This document shows positions 41,758-52,982 of a DNA stretch of 64,000 nucleotides, piece by piece. Below the pieces are notes generated by a model, which saw only the letters and a program-made list of their open reading frames with translations, made no database searches and was not told where the DNA came from. Both the position numbers and the translations under genes were made by a program. Source of the DNA: Buddleja alternifolia (lineage: Eukaryota; Streptophyta; Magnoliopsida; Lamiales; Scrophulariaceae); assembly GCA_019426215.1 (NCBI GenBank), contig CM033396.1:24877101-24941100 (forward strand), given 5' to 3'. Positions within the stretch are counted from its first letter, which is position 1; every line of letters starts with the position of its first letter.

Positions 41758-43870
41758 GATGCTTGCCAATAGCGGAGTAACTACTATGAAAGATATTATT
41801 GCTCACTTGGAGTATTTGGAAACTCCACAAAAAGACCTGGTAGAGTTCGAGAGCAAACGCTTTCAACAAGTCGGCAAGAGCATGGAACACAATTATCCAT
41901 TTCGCTGAACTCATGTCCAGATAAGGAATCCTCACATGGGCGATTGGGGAAACAATTCAGATGAAGAACAACTGAACAAGATGGGTTATTCAGCTCTCCC
42001 CAAGGTTGTCAATTCTGAAGCCAACAAGTCTTCCAAGAAGCCGCTACAATTATGGAAGGGAAAAGGTTATATGCTTCAAGATCACCCTAACCCTATCAAC
42101 TTTTGGATTGAGGATGAAGCTCGAGAGTTTCTTGCCAGGGTTTGGGCAGAAAATTTTGTAGAAGAGAAACAGTGTTTCAAGAAATATCTCGAGGCAAGTA
42201 CTGACAAAGAGTTAGAAGAAACTCTTGAAAAACGCTGGATAATGGATACATGAGCAAAAGAATTTGTTTTACATTGCCATACAATCAATGATATGATCAG
42301 GTATCCATTCTTTTCAATTTTGGAATTGAGTACACACGTAGAGGATACGCTCTATTTTTGTTGTAGAGGTGCGAGTCACTTGTGGGTCCTATAGATGCTT
42401 TACCTTACTTTCGAAGAGGCATGGAAAGCTACATCCGAGAACAACTTAGACAAATCAGTCAAGGGGGTTATGAGTTGAACTTTGCTCAGCGACTTCAAAT
42501 TAACTTAAATGAAGACTCTTCTACAAGCAAGTGAGATGACCTTCCATGACCAAGCGAGGCCCAATTTCATTTGACTGACAATTTTGCAGAATTCCACAGA
42601 GAAAGACAAGCGATTGTTGAGAACGCCCAATCACTGGATATCACGTTTAACCAACACTTTGGTTCTAGTGACTTCCATGGGTACAACTTGCTCCCCGTCT
42701 TATTTTGCGAACATAACATCCAAGTGGCCAAGTTTATTTCTCTCATCAGGCTAATGGATGAGGCTCTAGCCCAAGCGATCATGCCATTTTTTATGGACTC
42801 CAAGAATCTCTACATAACTGAATAGAGTTCCCCGAAGACGCTGATCTGACGTTAAGTACTGAAGCACACGAAGATGCTGTGATGTTTATTTCGAGAACCT
42901 TTTATCAGAGTCCAAGGCATGTTTTGGAGGCTATTGGCCCACTTTGGGTTGTGCCAGTGCAAAGAAATATTCCTGTGGAGATCACAGAAGTTGAAGCAGG
43001 GCTGGATCCTGCTACTGCAGACGCTGAAGTTACAAACGCTGTTATTCAGATGATAAAAGCCTCCAGCGTTACAGTGATTGATATGCCCGTTGTTGAACAA
43101 GATGTTTTGATTGAAGAAGCGACTCAATCTCTCGATTTATCAATAGAAGAAGTGCACGCTGAAATGGCTGAGGAACCTGAAGAGCCCTTTATCAGAGATA
43201 AATCTAAAAGAAAGGTTGTCGTTTCAAGATCTTATGGACTCATTCCATCCCCAGAGCGTCCATCTTCTTCTAACTCAGACTTTAAACGAGCAGTTAGGAA
43301 CTCGCTCCACACCATAGAGGGTTCCTGCTCCAAAATGATCGATAATGATGATTTGCATATCAAGTTAGTCTCCAACACTCGAAGTAGTGATATCGCAAAT
43401 GCTGCGACCAAGAGTACTACTGTGGTACTGGATCGCATGGTTCTGTTGATCACTAGTCTATCCGAGGAGTTCAATCGCCACTTAGCACAGAACTCTTCAG
43501 CAGATACTGAGAGACATAATACTTCCAACTTAGTTAGTCAAAGTATCGCTGAGCAGGTTGCACCTTGGATGATGATGTTAAGTTGTTGTGACGTGATATT
43601 GCTGAATTGAAAACCTCCCTTGATGAACTCAAGACGGGGGAAAAGAAAGAAAAGCATCAAGAATCCAACGCCAAAGGAAAAGCCTCACTGGAGTCCAAGA
43701 CTGATAATAAGAATTGGCGCTCCATGTTCGAAGAGATTGTGATCATTAAAAAAATGCTCACAAAGAAGCGAAAGCCAAGATATTTCTGAGGCATGCATAG
43801 GCTTCCGGATCTGGATGTTGAGTTTTTAGAAGGTATGGGATTTTATCCATACGCAGCACCGTTGAGAAGA
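41758..43870 (+). pseudogene. Extra 3' gene of S, C-terminal part up to G2
   Basis: Broken ORFs: GDWGNNSDEEQLNKMGYSAL, WKGKGYMLQDHPNPINFWI, ARVWAENFVEEKQCFKKYLE (41936-42253); FAEFHRERQAIVENAQSLDI (42571-42825); and the longest, 42879-43610, with DKSKRKVVVSRSYGLIPSPE, then TKSTTVVLDRMVLLITSLS and NRHLAQNSSADTERHN. A frame change leads to LKTSLDELKTGEKKEKHQES, a coiled-coil-like charged stretch, and NWRSMFEEIVIIKKMLTKKR. It is cut by G2 at 43870. The same protein is present in the left unit at 28085-28775. Function unknown. Confidence 0.65.
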
Positions 43871-45802
43871 TGATAAGAGGTGTTTTTACGTGTTTTTAAG
43901 ACCGTAATTCTTATGATTTGGATTCACTTATTGCTTAAATCATGTCACATTTGCATTTAATAGGTGTGTTAAGTGAATACAGGTAATAAATGAGAATACA
44001 TGAAGAAAAGGGAAGAAAAACGATGTACAAAACAAGTTCAAGCATGTTTTTCAACACCTAGGCGTTTTATGCATCTCCTACCACATTCGAGTGATAATTC
44101 CGTACATTTAGAGACCGACTTAGACAAAGTTTCCTTCTACAAAGTTTTAGATGTATGTCTTAGCTTCAAATGGGAACTTGAAATATCCAAATCAGAGGTC
44201 TATAGAGATAATTGTGAAGGAAATACGATTGCTGCGCCGAACAGAGAAGTACATGTGCCAGGATACGCCCCAACGCCCTCCTAGTCATGCCTAGGCATGG
44301 ATAGTCCGAATGTTACTCCTTTTCAGCCTAAAGTCCAGCATTATATGATGGGTAAGAATCACTTTTGGCCATAATTCAGCACATGTGTTGAGGGGTTGTC
44401 ATAAGTGTGTTTCTTGGTAGATTTACTTTATGGGCGCCAAATCAGAAACAACCTCCATGTTGAAACGTAATTTAGGTATACTTAACGAACGAATTGGACA
44501 AAATGTCCTTCTGGAAAGTTGTAGATCTATGTTTTATCGGCACATGGGGCTTGAATAATCCAATTTGGAGATCTGTGGAGAATTTTATGAGGAAAATACT
44601 AAGACTGCACTGGAAAGCAAGAAAATGGCAGCATGCATGTGTTTTGTTGAAGTTTTCACATGGTTATGCTTGGAAGAATTCTTAAGGGCCGAAAGTTCAG
44701 CATTTTTTAGCTGGTTGGAATCTTAAAAGCCATACTTTAAGCATCACCTTAGGTGGAATTCTCATTGGGGAACTTTAATGGGAATTCTTAATGCATACTT
44801 TAGTGGAATTTTGGCTATAAAAGGAGGGGGAACCCATACTCTTCATCATTCACTATCAATTTCAGATTCTTGAAGGAGAGGGGGGCAGCCCCTAATCTGA
44901 TTTCTCCACCATTCATCACCATTCTTCATCACTCTTGGAGGGGAAAACTAGAGGAAGGAAAAGAGCTTGGGGATTGAAGGCTTAACTTCAAGATCCATCA
45001 TTATTCACTTTTGAGGGAGTTTTTATAGCTTTTCATTATAATTATGTCTATGAACATGTTTATTAATTCATTTATGTTTTTCATATTATCCATTATGAAC
45101 TAAATTCATAAGACTAGGGTCATGTAAGGCCAAATTGTGATATATGCTTATAATAGATGATTGTTGAGGTTGTTCTTATATTGTTATGTGATGTGAATTT
45201 GTGTTTTTGCCTATCTTGCATATACTTGATCACTATATATTAGAATCTTATGCCTAGGTTAATATTTCGGGAGAAAATTGACTTAGGGTGCAAGAAATTC
45301 ACATCATGACCCGTAACTAATGAGGAATTGCCCTAGACATAGGTAAAGATTCCCGGGTGAAGTTGTTCGATTCAAATCGAGTGAACTCTAGTACGTTAAT
45401 GCATGTTTAGTGGTTAGATTTTTGGATAGGAATATTTGGAAAATCACGATCTAAGCATAGGAGTTTATACGCGAGACATCGGTTATTCTCTACCCTCGGA
45501 GTTCTCACCATAACAATATAAGCGTAATCCTTCAACTAGAATCTTTATAAGTATAATTGATCAATTTGAACCTAGCATGTGCCTTAGTCTCCCTTTATAC
45601 TTTGTGTAAAATCAACTGTGTAATCTTGTTCTTATTGTATGCAATTTTACCTATAATTTACTTTAATTATATTTGTTCTTTTTTTAAAATCATAAACTAA
45701 AATTCAAGTCTCCGTGGTTCGACAACCCGGACTTTTAGTTCACTTATTACTACACACGACTAGTGCACTTGCTATTATAGCACGTTAGCTTTTAGCGTGT
45801 CA
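43871..45802 (+). repeat. 5' LTR of G2 (1932 bp)
   Basis: TGATAAGAGGTGTTTTTACG to TAGCGTGTCA. Includes TATAAAAGG at 44816-44824, a strong TATA box with GC-poor surroundings. A 94-codon ORF (44000-44284) is present in both LTRs (also 53112-53396) but has no recognised features. Confidence 0.93.
44816..44824 (+). promoter_or_regulatory. TATA box of G2 5' LTR
   Basis: TATAAAAGG; repeated at 53929-53937 in the 3' LTR. A transcript start near 44850 (ACTCTTCATCATTC) is expected from spacing. Confidence 0.7.
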
Positions 45803-45808
45803 AGTTTT

Positions 45809-45826
45809 TGGCGCCGTTGCCGGGGA
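45809..45826 (+). other. Primer-binding site of G2 (tRNA-Asp type)
   Basis: TGGCGCCGTTGCCGGGGA, six bases after the LTR end. Identical to element A. Confidence 0.9.
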
Positions 45827-45964
45827 CTTTTTCATTTTAGTTTTTGATTTTTTTTGTTTAAATTTTCATAATTCTTAGTTTTTCGTTTATTTCTAACCTT
45901 TCTTTTATTTTATTATTCTAAATTTTTTTTCTTGTGGTTATTTGTTAGGTGTAATTTGTGGTGC

Positions 45965-47371
45965 ATGACTCGCTCTTCTAGCGAACCCCTATACAATTTT
46001 GAGCCGGAGATAGAGCATGTTCTTCGATCTAGTAGACCAGCTCGAGAAATGGCCGACAATCTAAATCCAAATGGGAATTTTCCCGACATAAATCTTCCGG
46101 AAAATTGGGAATGGCTGCAAAATCTTTTCCAAGCTATGCAACCGGCACCTCCTCAAAGACTTCCATCGGTCCGGGAAAGTCTACCTCCAAGGGTCCACAC
46201 CATACCGAGACCCGTGATCTTTCCAAATTTCTATGCACCAAATTATCACATTTTGTCACACATCTTTAGCATGGTGCAAAGCGAACCCTTCTATGGAGAG
46301 CCCCATGAATCACCTCATAAGCATTTGGAGACTTTAGACGACACTCTCATGACTACCCAATTTCATCCACGGGATCTTGATGCAATTCGTCTAAGAGTCT
46401 TCCACTTCTCATTAAAGGAAAGGGCGACCATGTGGTACAAGTCTCTACCACCCCAATCCATCACAACATGGGGACAATTGGGTGATGCCTTTTTGAGCAA
46501 ATTCTTTCCACCCTCCAAAATCAACGAGCTAAGGAGCAATATTAAAGAGTTTAAGTAAGGGAATCATGAGTCCTTAGCCGAGGCATGGACTAGATATAAA
46601 AACATGCTCCGAAAATGTCCGGATCACAACCTAAGATTGAGCGAGCAAGTATTACGATTCCATGATGGAGTCCGTTCGCGCATCCGAAATAGGCTCAATG
46701 CCCGCGCCGGTGGTGATCTCCTTGGGCTTGATTTCCAAAGTGTGTGGGACAAGATTGAGCAATTAGCCCGGGAAGATGAACTCTATCCCGATGATGAAGA
46801 AATCACACCCACTAAAAAGATTGCTTGTGTTCAAGAGTTGGGCGAAGAAGTTGCTTTGGAAACAATGGTTGGCAATGTAAACTATGTTGGAAATGCCAAT
46901 CGACCTCAATTGAACTTCCATGTGCCCGAAAATTTTCCAAGGAGGCCCAATCCGGCACAAAATGCCCATCCCGGCGTCTATTAAGCACCAAGGCCCCCAT
47001 TCAACAATAACCAAGCTCAAAGGCAAGGTAATCCACATATACAAAGGCAAATAAGACCTCTTACAACCGAAGAGCGTCTCGATGAACAAATAAAGAAATC
47101 GGATTCAGCAATCAACGAACTCCATACTATGATGAAGGATATAATGATGGACATGAAGGATTTAAAGACACAAATGGGTCAAATGGCAAAGTCGATCAGC
47201 GAGAGAGCCCCGGGAACTTTACCAAGTGACACAGAAAAAAACCCGAAGGAGAAATGTCACGCCATCACCTTAAGAAGTGGCAAACAGGTAGTCAATGATG
47301 TTGTTCGCATTTCCGCGCCCGAGCGCCCCGATGAGAACGCCCAGGCGCCGGAATCAACCCACAGTGAATGA
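45965..47371 (+). pseudogene. gag of G2
   Basis: ATG at 45965 opens MTRSSSEPLYNFEPEIEHV. Retrotrans_gag core: HKHLETLDDTLMTTQFHP, LRVFHFSLKERATMWYKSL, GDAFLSKFFPPSKINELRS; after a TAA at 46556-46558 it continues in frame with LAEAWTRYKNMLRKCPDHN and LDFQSVWDKIEQLARED. A second TAA at 46982-46984 and a TGA at 47369-47371 are also in this frame. The late part has TTEERLDEQIKKSDSAINEL and HAITLRSGKQVV, as in element A. No CCHC zinc knuckle is visible, unlike element A. A repeat of Pro/Ala/Glu-rich units (APERPDENAQAPE, APEHPDDHAQAPE) spans 47312-47435. Confidence 0.85.
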
Positions 47372-48526
47372 ATGCTTCGCAATTGCGCGCCCGAGCATCC
47401 CGATGATCACGCTCAGGCACCCGAGACCCAGCGCCCTGGCACCGATTGTCGCGCCCAGGCGCCACCTCCTGAACCCTCCACAGTGGGCTCTTCAACTCCA
47501 ACGCATCCTCCCATCGAGGTCCGTCTGCCATTTCCTAATGCACATAGAAAGAAAAAAAAGGAGATGGATCCTAGTTTCCTTCGAATCTTAGCAATTCTTC
47601 GTGAGGTTAGAATTAATATTCCTTTTATAAACGCAATTTTACAAATGCCAAATTACGTGAAATTTTTCAAGGATATTTTATCCAACAAACAAAAGTGGGA
47701 GGAAAACGAAACGGTGTGCCTAACAGAGGAATGCTCCGCCGTATTGCTTAATAAATTACCAATGAAACTTGAAGACCCTGGGAGTCTCACTATTCCTTGC
47801 ACGATTGGGCCATTATCCTTCGAAAAATTTTTGTGCGACTCGGGAGCTAGCATCAACCTCCTCCCGTACTCTCTTTTCAAAAAGTTGGGCCTTGGTAACC
47901 CAAAGCCGACTTCAATGAGCCTCCAACTTGCCGATAGATCAATCAAGAGACCACGGGGAATAATCGAAGATGTAATCGTTCAAGTCGATAAATTCTACTT
48001 CCCGGTTGACTTTGTGGTTCTTGATATGGAGGAAGATGTTGAGGTACCCCTGATCCTAGGAAGACCATTCCTAGCCACTGGTAAGGCGGTAATCGATATT
48101 GCCAATGGTAAGTTAACCTTAAATGTGGGAGATGAAAAGGTCACTTTTGATGTTTTTAAAGTGCTTAAACACCCATGTGATCCTGACTCATGTTTACGCA
48201 TCGATGTATTTGATATGTTGATTGATGAGACTTTTCAGGCACAAATGGTAGATGACCCATTGGAGACATGTCTTTCCAAATCTATGGATGTCGATTCAGC
48301 GAGTGAAGAACAATTGGAAACCATGTTTAGCGTAGAGAAGCCACCTCTTTACCACGTCATTGGAGCTAAAAAATTAGAAAGATCACTCTTGGCTCCTCCT
48401 CGCCCTTCTATCGAAGAGGCCCCTATCCTTGAGCTTAAACCATTACCATTACATTTGAAATATGTATTTTTAAATGATAATGAGACTCTACCTTTAATTG
48501 TCTCATCTTCTTTGACAGGAGAATAG
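47372..48526 (+). pseudogene. Protease region of G2
   Basis: Same frame as gag. Linker, then FLRILAILREVRINIPFINA and NYVKFFKDILSNKQKW, the pre-protease segment shared with element A. Retropepsin: GSLTIPCTIGPLSFEKFLCD, active site DSGASINLLPYSLF (DSG intact), LQLADRSIKRPRGIIEDVIV, LILGRPFLATGKAVIDI. Ends at TAG 48524-48526 after SSLTGE, six codons before the RT ORF in the same frame, so a single point change separates protease and RT. Confidence 0.88.
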
Positions 48527-51328
48527 GAGGAGCGACTCATGAGAGTATTGAAGACCAACAAAAAGGCCTTCGGGTGGAAAATTGCGGATATAAAAGGCGT
48601 AAGTCCAGCGGTGTGCATGCACAAAATACTCATGGAGGAGTCCGCAAAACCTACACGCCAACCACAAAGACGGTCAAATCCACAAATACAAGAGGTGGTA
48701 AAGAAAGAGGTTATAAAACTACTCGATGCAGGTATAATCTATCCTATCTCTGATAGTGCATGGGTAAGCCCGACTCAAGTAGTACCCAAGAAGGGCGGAA
48801 TAACTGTGATAGAAAATGCGAACAATGAATTAATCCCTACTCGAATGCTTACCGGGTGGCGTGTGTGTATAGATTATCGCAAGTTAAATGATGCCACTCG
48901 TAAGGACCATTTCCCCCTCCCATTCATTGACCAAATGCTTGAAAGGTTAGCCGGACATGATTTTTATTGTTTTTTAGATGGGTATTCCGGCTATAACCAA
49001 ATTGCCATAGCCCCCGAGGACCAAGAGAAAACAACTTTCACTTGTCCCTATGGCACGTTTGCTTATAGGCGGATGCCGTTTGGATTATGCAATGCCCCGG
49101 CCACATTTCAACGATGTATGATGGCGATCTTTCATGACATGGTTGAAGAATTCCTTGAGATTTTTATGGATGATTTTTCTGTTTTTGGAACCTCATTTAA
49201 CACATGTCTTCATCATTTGGACCGTGTTCTAAAACACTGTGAGGAAACAAATCTTGTTTTGAATTGGGAAAAATGTCATTTTATGGTCCGGGAAGGGATT
49301 GTGCTAGGTCACAAAATCTCCCAAAAAGGGATTGAAGTGGACCAAGCCAAGATTGAGGTAATAGAAAAGCTTCATCCCCCTACATCGGTGAAAGCCGTGA
49401 GGAGCTTTCTTGGTCATGCCGGCTTCTATAGGCGATTTATCAAAAAATTTTCCAAAATTGCAAAGCCGTTATCTAACTTGCTTGTCAAAGATGCACCATT
49501 CAATTTTGATTCCCTTTGTTTACAGGCCTTCATGACTCTTAAGGAGCTATTGATATCCGCTCCCATCATGGCACCTCCCGATTGGAGTTTGCCCTTCGAA
49601 TTGATGTGTGATGCTAGTGACACCGCGGTGGGTGCGGTCCTTGGCCAAAGGAAGGATAAGGTATTTCAAACCATCTACTATGCTAGTAAGACTTTAAATA
49701 ATGCACAAATGAATTGCGCAACTACGGAAAAAGGATTACTAGCCATAGTATTTGCATTTGACAAGTTCCATGCTTATCTCATTTTGAATAAAATAATTGT
49801 GTACACTGATCACTCCGCATTAAAATACTTGCTTGCCAAAAAGGATGCCAAACCTAGACTCATTAGGTGGATTTTACTTCTTCAAGAATTTGACATAGAA
49901 ATTAAGGATAAGAAAGGAGTAGAAAATGTTGTTGCCGACCACTTGTCTAGGATAGAGATTCCTAAGCCTGAGTGCGTGTTTGATAAACCTATTTGTGAGG
50001 AGTTTCCCGATGAGCAATTGTATGCTATACTTCATAATGATGCACCTTGGTATGCCAATTATGCAAATTATCTTGTCACAGGAGTTCTTCCTCTGGATAT
50101 CACTTATCATCAAAAGAAGAAATTCTTATTTGATGTGAAGCGATATTTGTGGGACGAACCATATCTATTTAAGATTTGTGCAGATGGCCTCATTCGACGA
50201 TGTATCCCCGAGGAGGAAATAGCATCAATTCTCGCCCATTGTCATGATATGTCGGTAGGTGGTCACTTTGGACCCTCTAAAACAGTGGCTAAAGTGCTTC
50301 AATCAGGTTTCTTTTGGCCTACTCTTTCTAAAGATGCATTCTTGTATGTTCAATCTTGTGATAGGTGTCAACGAATAGGTAACATCTCTAAAAGACACGA
50401 AATGCCATTGAATAACATGCTTGAATGTGAACTATTTGATGTATGGGGTATTGATTTTATGGGACCCTTCCCTAGTTCTTATTCCAATAAGTATATTCTT
50501 GTTGCGGTCGACTATGTCTCCAAATGGGTCGAAGCTGAGGCTTTACCAACTAATGATGCTCGGGTGGTTACTCGATTTTTAAAAAAAAGGATTTTCACTC
50601 GTTTTGGAACTCCTAGAGCAATCGTTAGTGACGGGGGCACCCATTTTTGTAACAAACAATTCGAGCACTTACTGAACAAGTACGGGGTACGGCATAAAAT
50701 CTCAACCCCATATCATCCTCAAACGAGTGGTCAAGTGGAGGTGTCGAATCGGGAGATTAAACGCATTCTTGAAAAAACGGTTAACGCATCTAGAAAAGAT
50801 TGGTCCCTTAAACTAGATGACGTCTTGTGGGCATATAGAACGGCGTTTAAAACTCCGATTGGCATGTCCCCATATCGCCTTGTCTTTGGAAAAGCATGTC
50901 ACTTACCGGTTGAGCTCGAACATCGCGCTTTTTGGGCTATTAAATTTCTAAATTTTGATTCTCAACTCGTAGGTACCAAGCGATTACTCCAATTACACGA
51001 ACTTGAGGAATGGCGCCATCAAGCGTATGAGAACGCCAAGCTTTACAAGGAGAGAACGAAAACATGGCATGATAAGCGTATTATTCCCAGAGAATTTCAT
51101 GAAGGAGACAAGGTTTTACTATACAATTCTCGCCTTCGACTTTTTCCCGGGAAGCTCAAGTCAAAATGGTCAGGACCATTTGTTGTATCTCGTGTGTATG
51201 CTTCTGGTGCCATTGAACTTATAACGGATAATGGACGAACCTTCATGGCAAACGCCCAAAGGTTAAAGCATTACATTGGGATTGACGGGTCGAGGGATAA
51301 AGTGACCATTCCCCTCCAGTATCTTTAG
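48527..51328 (+). CDS. Reverse transcriptase, RNase H and integrase of G2 (intact ORF from 48539)
   Basis: 929 codons open from ATG 48539 to TAG at 51328. [87 protein letters not shown], catalytic FMDD near residue 210 (49166-49174). RNase [41 protein letters not shown]. Integrase: zinc-binding [13 protein letters not shown] ... CDRCQRIGN, core [44 protein letters not shown], and the C-terminal [20 protein letters not shown]. All catalytic residues look intact. As part of a gag-pol frame with upstream stops it would not be made as full polyprotein unless the stops are read through; the ATG at 48539 is probably internal. Confidence 0.92.
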   Translation, partial: EERLMRVLKTNKKAFGWKIADIKGVSPAVCMHKILMEESAKPTRQPQRRSNPQIQEVVKKEVIKLLDAGIIYPISDSAWVSPTQVVPKKGGITVIENANNELIPTRMLTGWRVCIDYRKLNDATRKDHFPLPFIDQMLERLAGHDFYCFLDGYSGYNQIAIAPEDQEKTTFTCPYGTFAYRRMPFGLCNAPATFQRCMMAIFHDMVEEFLEIFMDDFSVFGTSFNTCLHHLDRVLKHCEETNLVLNWEKCHFMVREGIVLGHKISQKGIEVDQAKIEVIEKLHPPTSVKAVRSFLGHAGFYRRFIKKFSKIAKPLSNLLVKDAPFNFDSLCLQAFMTLKELLISAPIMAPPDWSLPFELMCDASDTAVGAVLGQRKDKVFQTIYYASKTLNNAQMNCATTEKGLLAIVFAFDKFHAYLILNKIIVYTDHSALKYLLAKKDAKPRLIRWILLLQEFDIEIKDKKGVENVVADHLSRIEIPKPECVFDKPICEEFPDEQLYAILHNDAPWYANYANYLVTGVLPLDITYHQKKKFLFDVKRYLWDEPYLFKICADGLIRRCIPEEEIASILAHCHDMSVGGHFGPSKTVAKVLQSGFFWPTLSKDAFLYVQSCDRCQRIGNISKRHEMPLNNMLECELFDVWGIDFMGPFPSSYSNKYILVAVDYVSKWVEAEALPTNDARVVTRFLKKRIFTRFGTPRAIVSDGGTHFCNKQFEHLLNKYGVRHKISTPYHPQTSGQVEVSNREIKRILEKTVNASRKDWSLKLDDVLWAYRTAFKTPIGMSPYRLVFGKACHLPVELEHRAFWAIKFLNFDSQLVGTKRLLQLHELEEWRHQAYENAKLYKERTKTWHDKRIIPREFHEGDKVLLYNSRLRLFPGKLKSKWSGPFVVSRVYASGAIELITDNGRTFMANAQRLKHYIGIDGSRDKVTIPLQYL

Positions 51329-51343
51329 CGATTCTTTATCTCA

Positions 51344-51391
51344 AGTCGAGCTACCGACTCTAAACTAGCGCTTCTTGGGAGGCAACCCAAG
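51344..51391 (+). other. Tandem hairpins after pol (G2)
   Basis: Hairpin 1: AGTCG (51344-51348), loop AGCTAC, CGACT (51355-51359). Hairpin 2: CTTGGG, loop AGGCAA, CCCAAG (51374-51391). Confidence 0.7.
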
Positions 51392-51672
51392 TTTGTAAGT
51401 TTTCTTTTCTTTTTGCTTTCGTTTTTGTTTTGTTTAGTTTGTTTCTTTTTATTGTGTTCAAACATGCACTTTTGGCATGTATGTTTTTCTTATGCTTGAT
51501 GGTTTAAAAAGTTGAAGTGTTAGATATGATGCACATTTGGACCCCACCTTTAGAGATTCTTATTTTACTCGATAAGAGGAGAAACTTTGTAAGGATGCAT
51601 TGGAAGCTTAAGGATGTTCTTCAATATCCTTGGTTGTAAGTGTTCTTTTACCTTTGTGTATGCATGTTGTAA

Positions 51673-51710
51673 CAACATTGGGGACAATGTTGGATTTATG
51701 TTTGGGGGTA
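51673..51710 (+). other. Third hairpin and internal G-run (G2)
   Basis: CAACATTG, loop GGGA, CAATGTTG (51673-51692), then GATTTATGTTTGGGGGTA, which resembles the tract before the 3' LTR. Confidence 0.65.
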
Positions 51711-52767
51711 GAAGAGTATCTATTTTGAATATTGAAAATGCAATCCTAATTTTTAACTTGAATTTGGGGAAAGTTTGTTTGATATCATGTTTATATGCTT
51801 CTTTGTTGAGAAAATCAAGCATGAAAAAATTTTAGTCCTTCCAATTGATGCATTGAAATTGATTGACTTGGAAAAATGGCATGAATTCTTGAAATAATCT
51901 GAATTTAATGGAATATATATATCTTTGAAATTGCTCGTGGAGACCTTAGACTAGAATTGATTCTTTAGATGATTCACAATGCACTTAAATCGAAGGTAGA
52001 GGAGTTGAGAGGATAACCATCTTAAGACACTTAAGGAATTATTTCCTGAAATATTAACTTAGATTTCTCATAAGGTTATAAGTTGAGTAGTAATTTTATA
52101 TGCTAACAATGAATTGAAAAGGTTGAATTTTGGTATGACCAAAAGTGGTCAGGCTAATACGTACCGGAGGTGAAAAGTTTCATGCCTATATACTGTACTA
52201 TTATGCTAATTTGAGCTATGCTCAAGCCAAAAGAAGTGAATTGTTTAAAAGATCTAGTTTTATTTCGTGGCTTTTGATACTCGAGTGATTAAATCCTTAG
52301 GAGTGTCTCTACACTTAATGCCCCAAAACTATCTAGTTTGGGAGTCATTGGTCTAAAACTTGTTACATGGGTGTCATAGAAAGCCTAATGGAATAAAACA
52401 TTGCACATGATCTAGCCTTAATGAAGTTTAATGGAAATTCCATATGAATTGAATGTTGAATATTTGAGATAATGAAATTTAAATGGCTATGAGATTTTCT
52501 ATAATTCTTGTGCCTTGTGTTTGATCAAAAGTTGATAGATATGGGATTAATGTCCAAAATGTGGTAAGGATGCCTCTCGACTATAATACCCTAGATTTAT
52601 TTTTCACTATACCCTAGGGAGTCGTTTCAAGTATTGGTGTCACATGAGCAAAAGTAGTTGATATGTATATATATATTTGTGAACTTTAAAAGGTTGATTT
52701 TATGCCATTCATTCTTGTTGATCATATTGAGATGTGTTGATTCGGTTGGGATTGAAAATTTGCTAGA

Positions 52768-52982
52768 TTTTGTGGGTATATCTTATGCAAACCCTCACGA
52801 GACTATAACTCGTCCTTTGAGGTAACTCAAAGGTTTAAAGGCTTGTTGCACCCGCTAAGTGCAATCGTTTACTCCACGAAAGTGAGTTAGTTAGTTGTTT
52901 TGTTTTCTCCCATTGAATGATGTTGGTCTTGCCTTATAGCTCTTATTGCTCGAGGTCGAGTAATTGATAAGTTTTGGGGTGT
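52768..52982 (+). other. Conserved block and polypurine tract of G2
   Basis: CCTTTGAG-GTAA-CTCAAAGG (52814-52833) and TTGCAC-CCGCTAA-GTGCAA (52846-52864). The tract AAGTTTTGGGGTGT (52969-52982) adjoins the LTR; it has more T than the tracts of A and G3. Confidence 0.75.

Larger units (their letters stand above)
51329..52968 (+). other. 3' non-coding region of G2
   Basis: No env-like ORF; ORFs at 51614 and 51565 (minus) are shadows. It carries the conserved hairpin series and blocks also seen in element A and G3, for example GCCTATATACTGTACT near 52185 (G3 29962). Confidence 0.7.

Noticed and set aside
44000..44284. 94-codon ORF present in both G2 LTRs (also 53112-53396)
   Set aside because: It is duplicated simply because LTRs are duplicated; no domain, start context or codon bias supports a protein.
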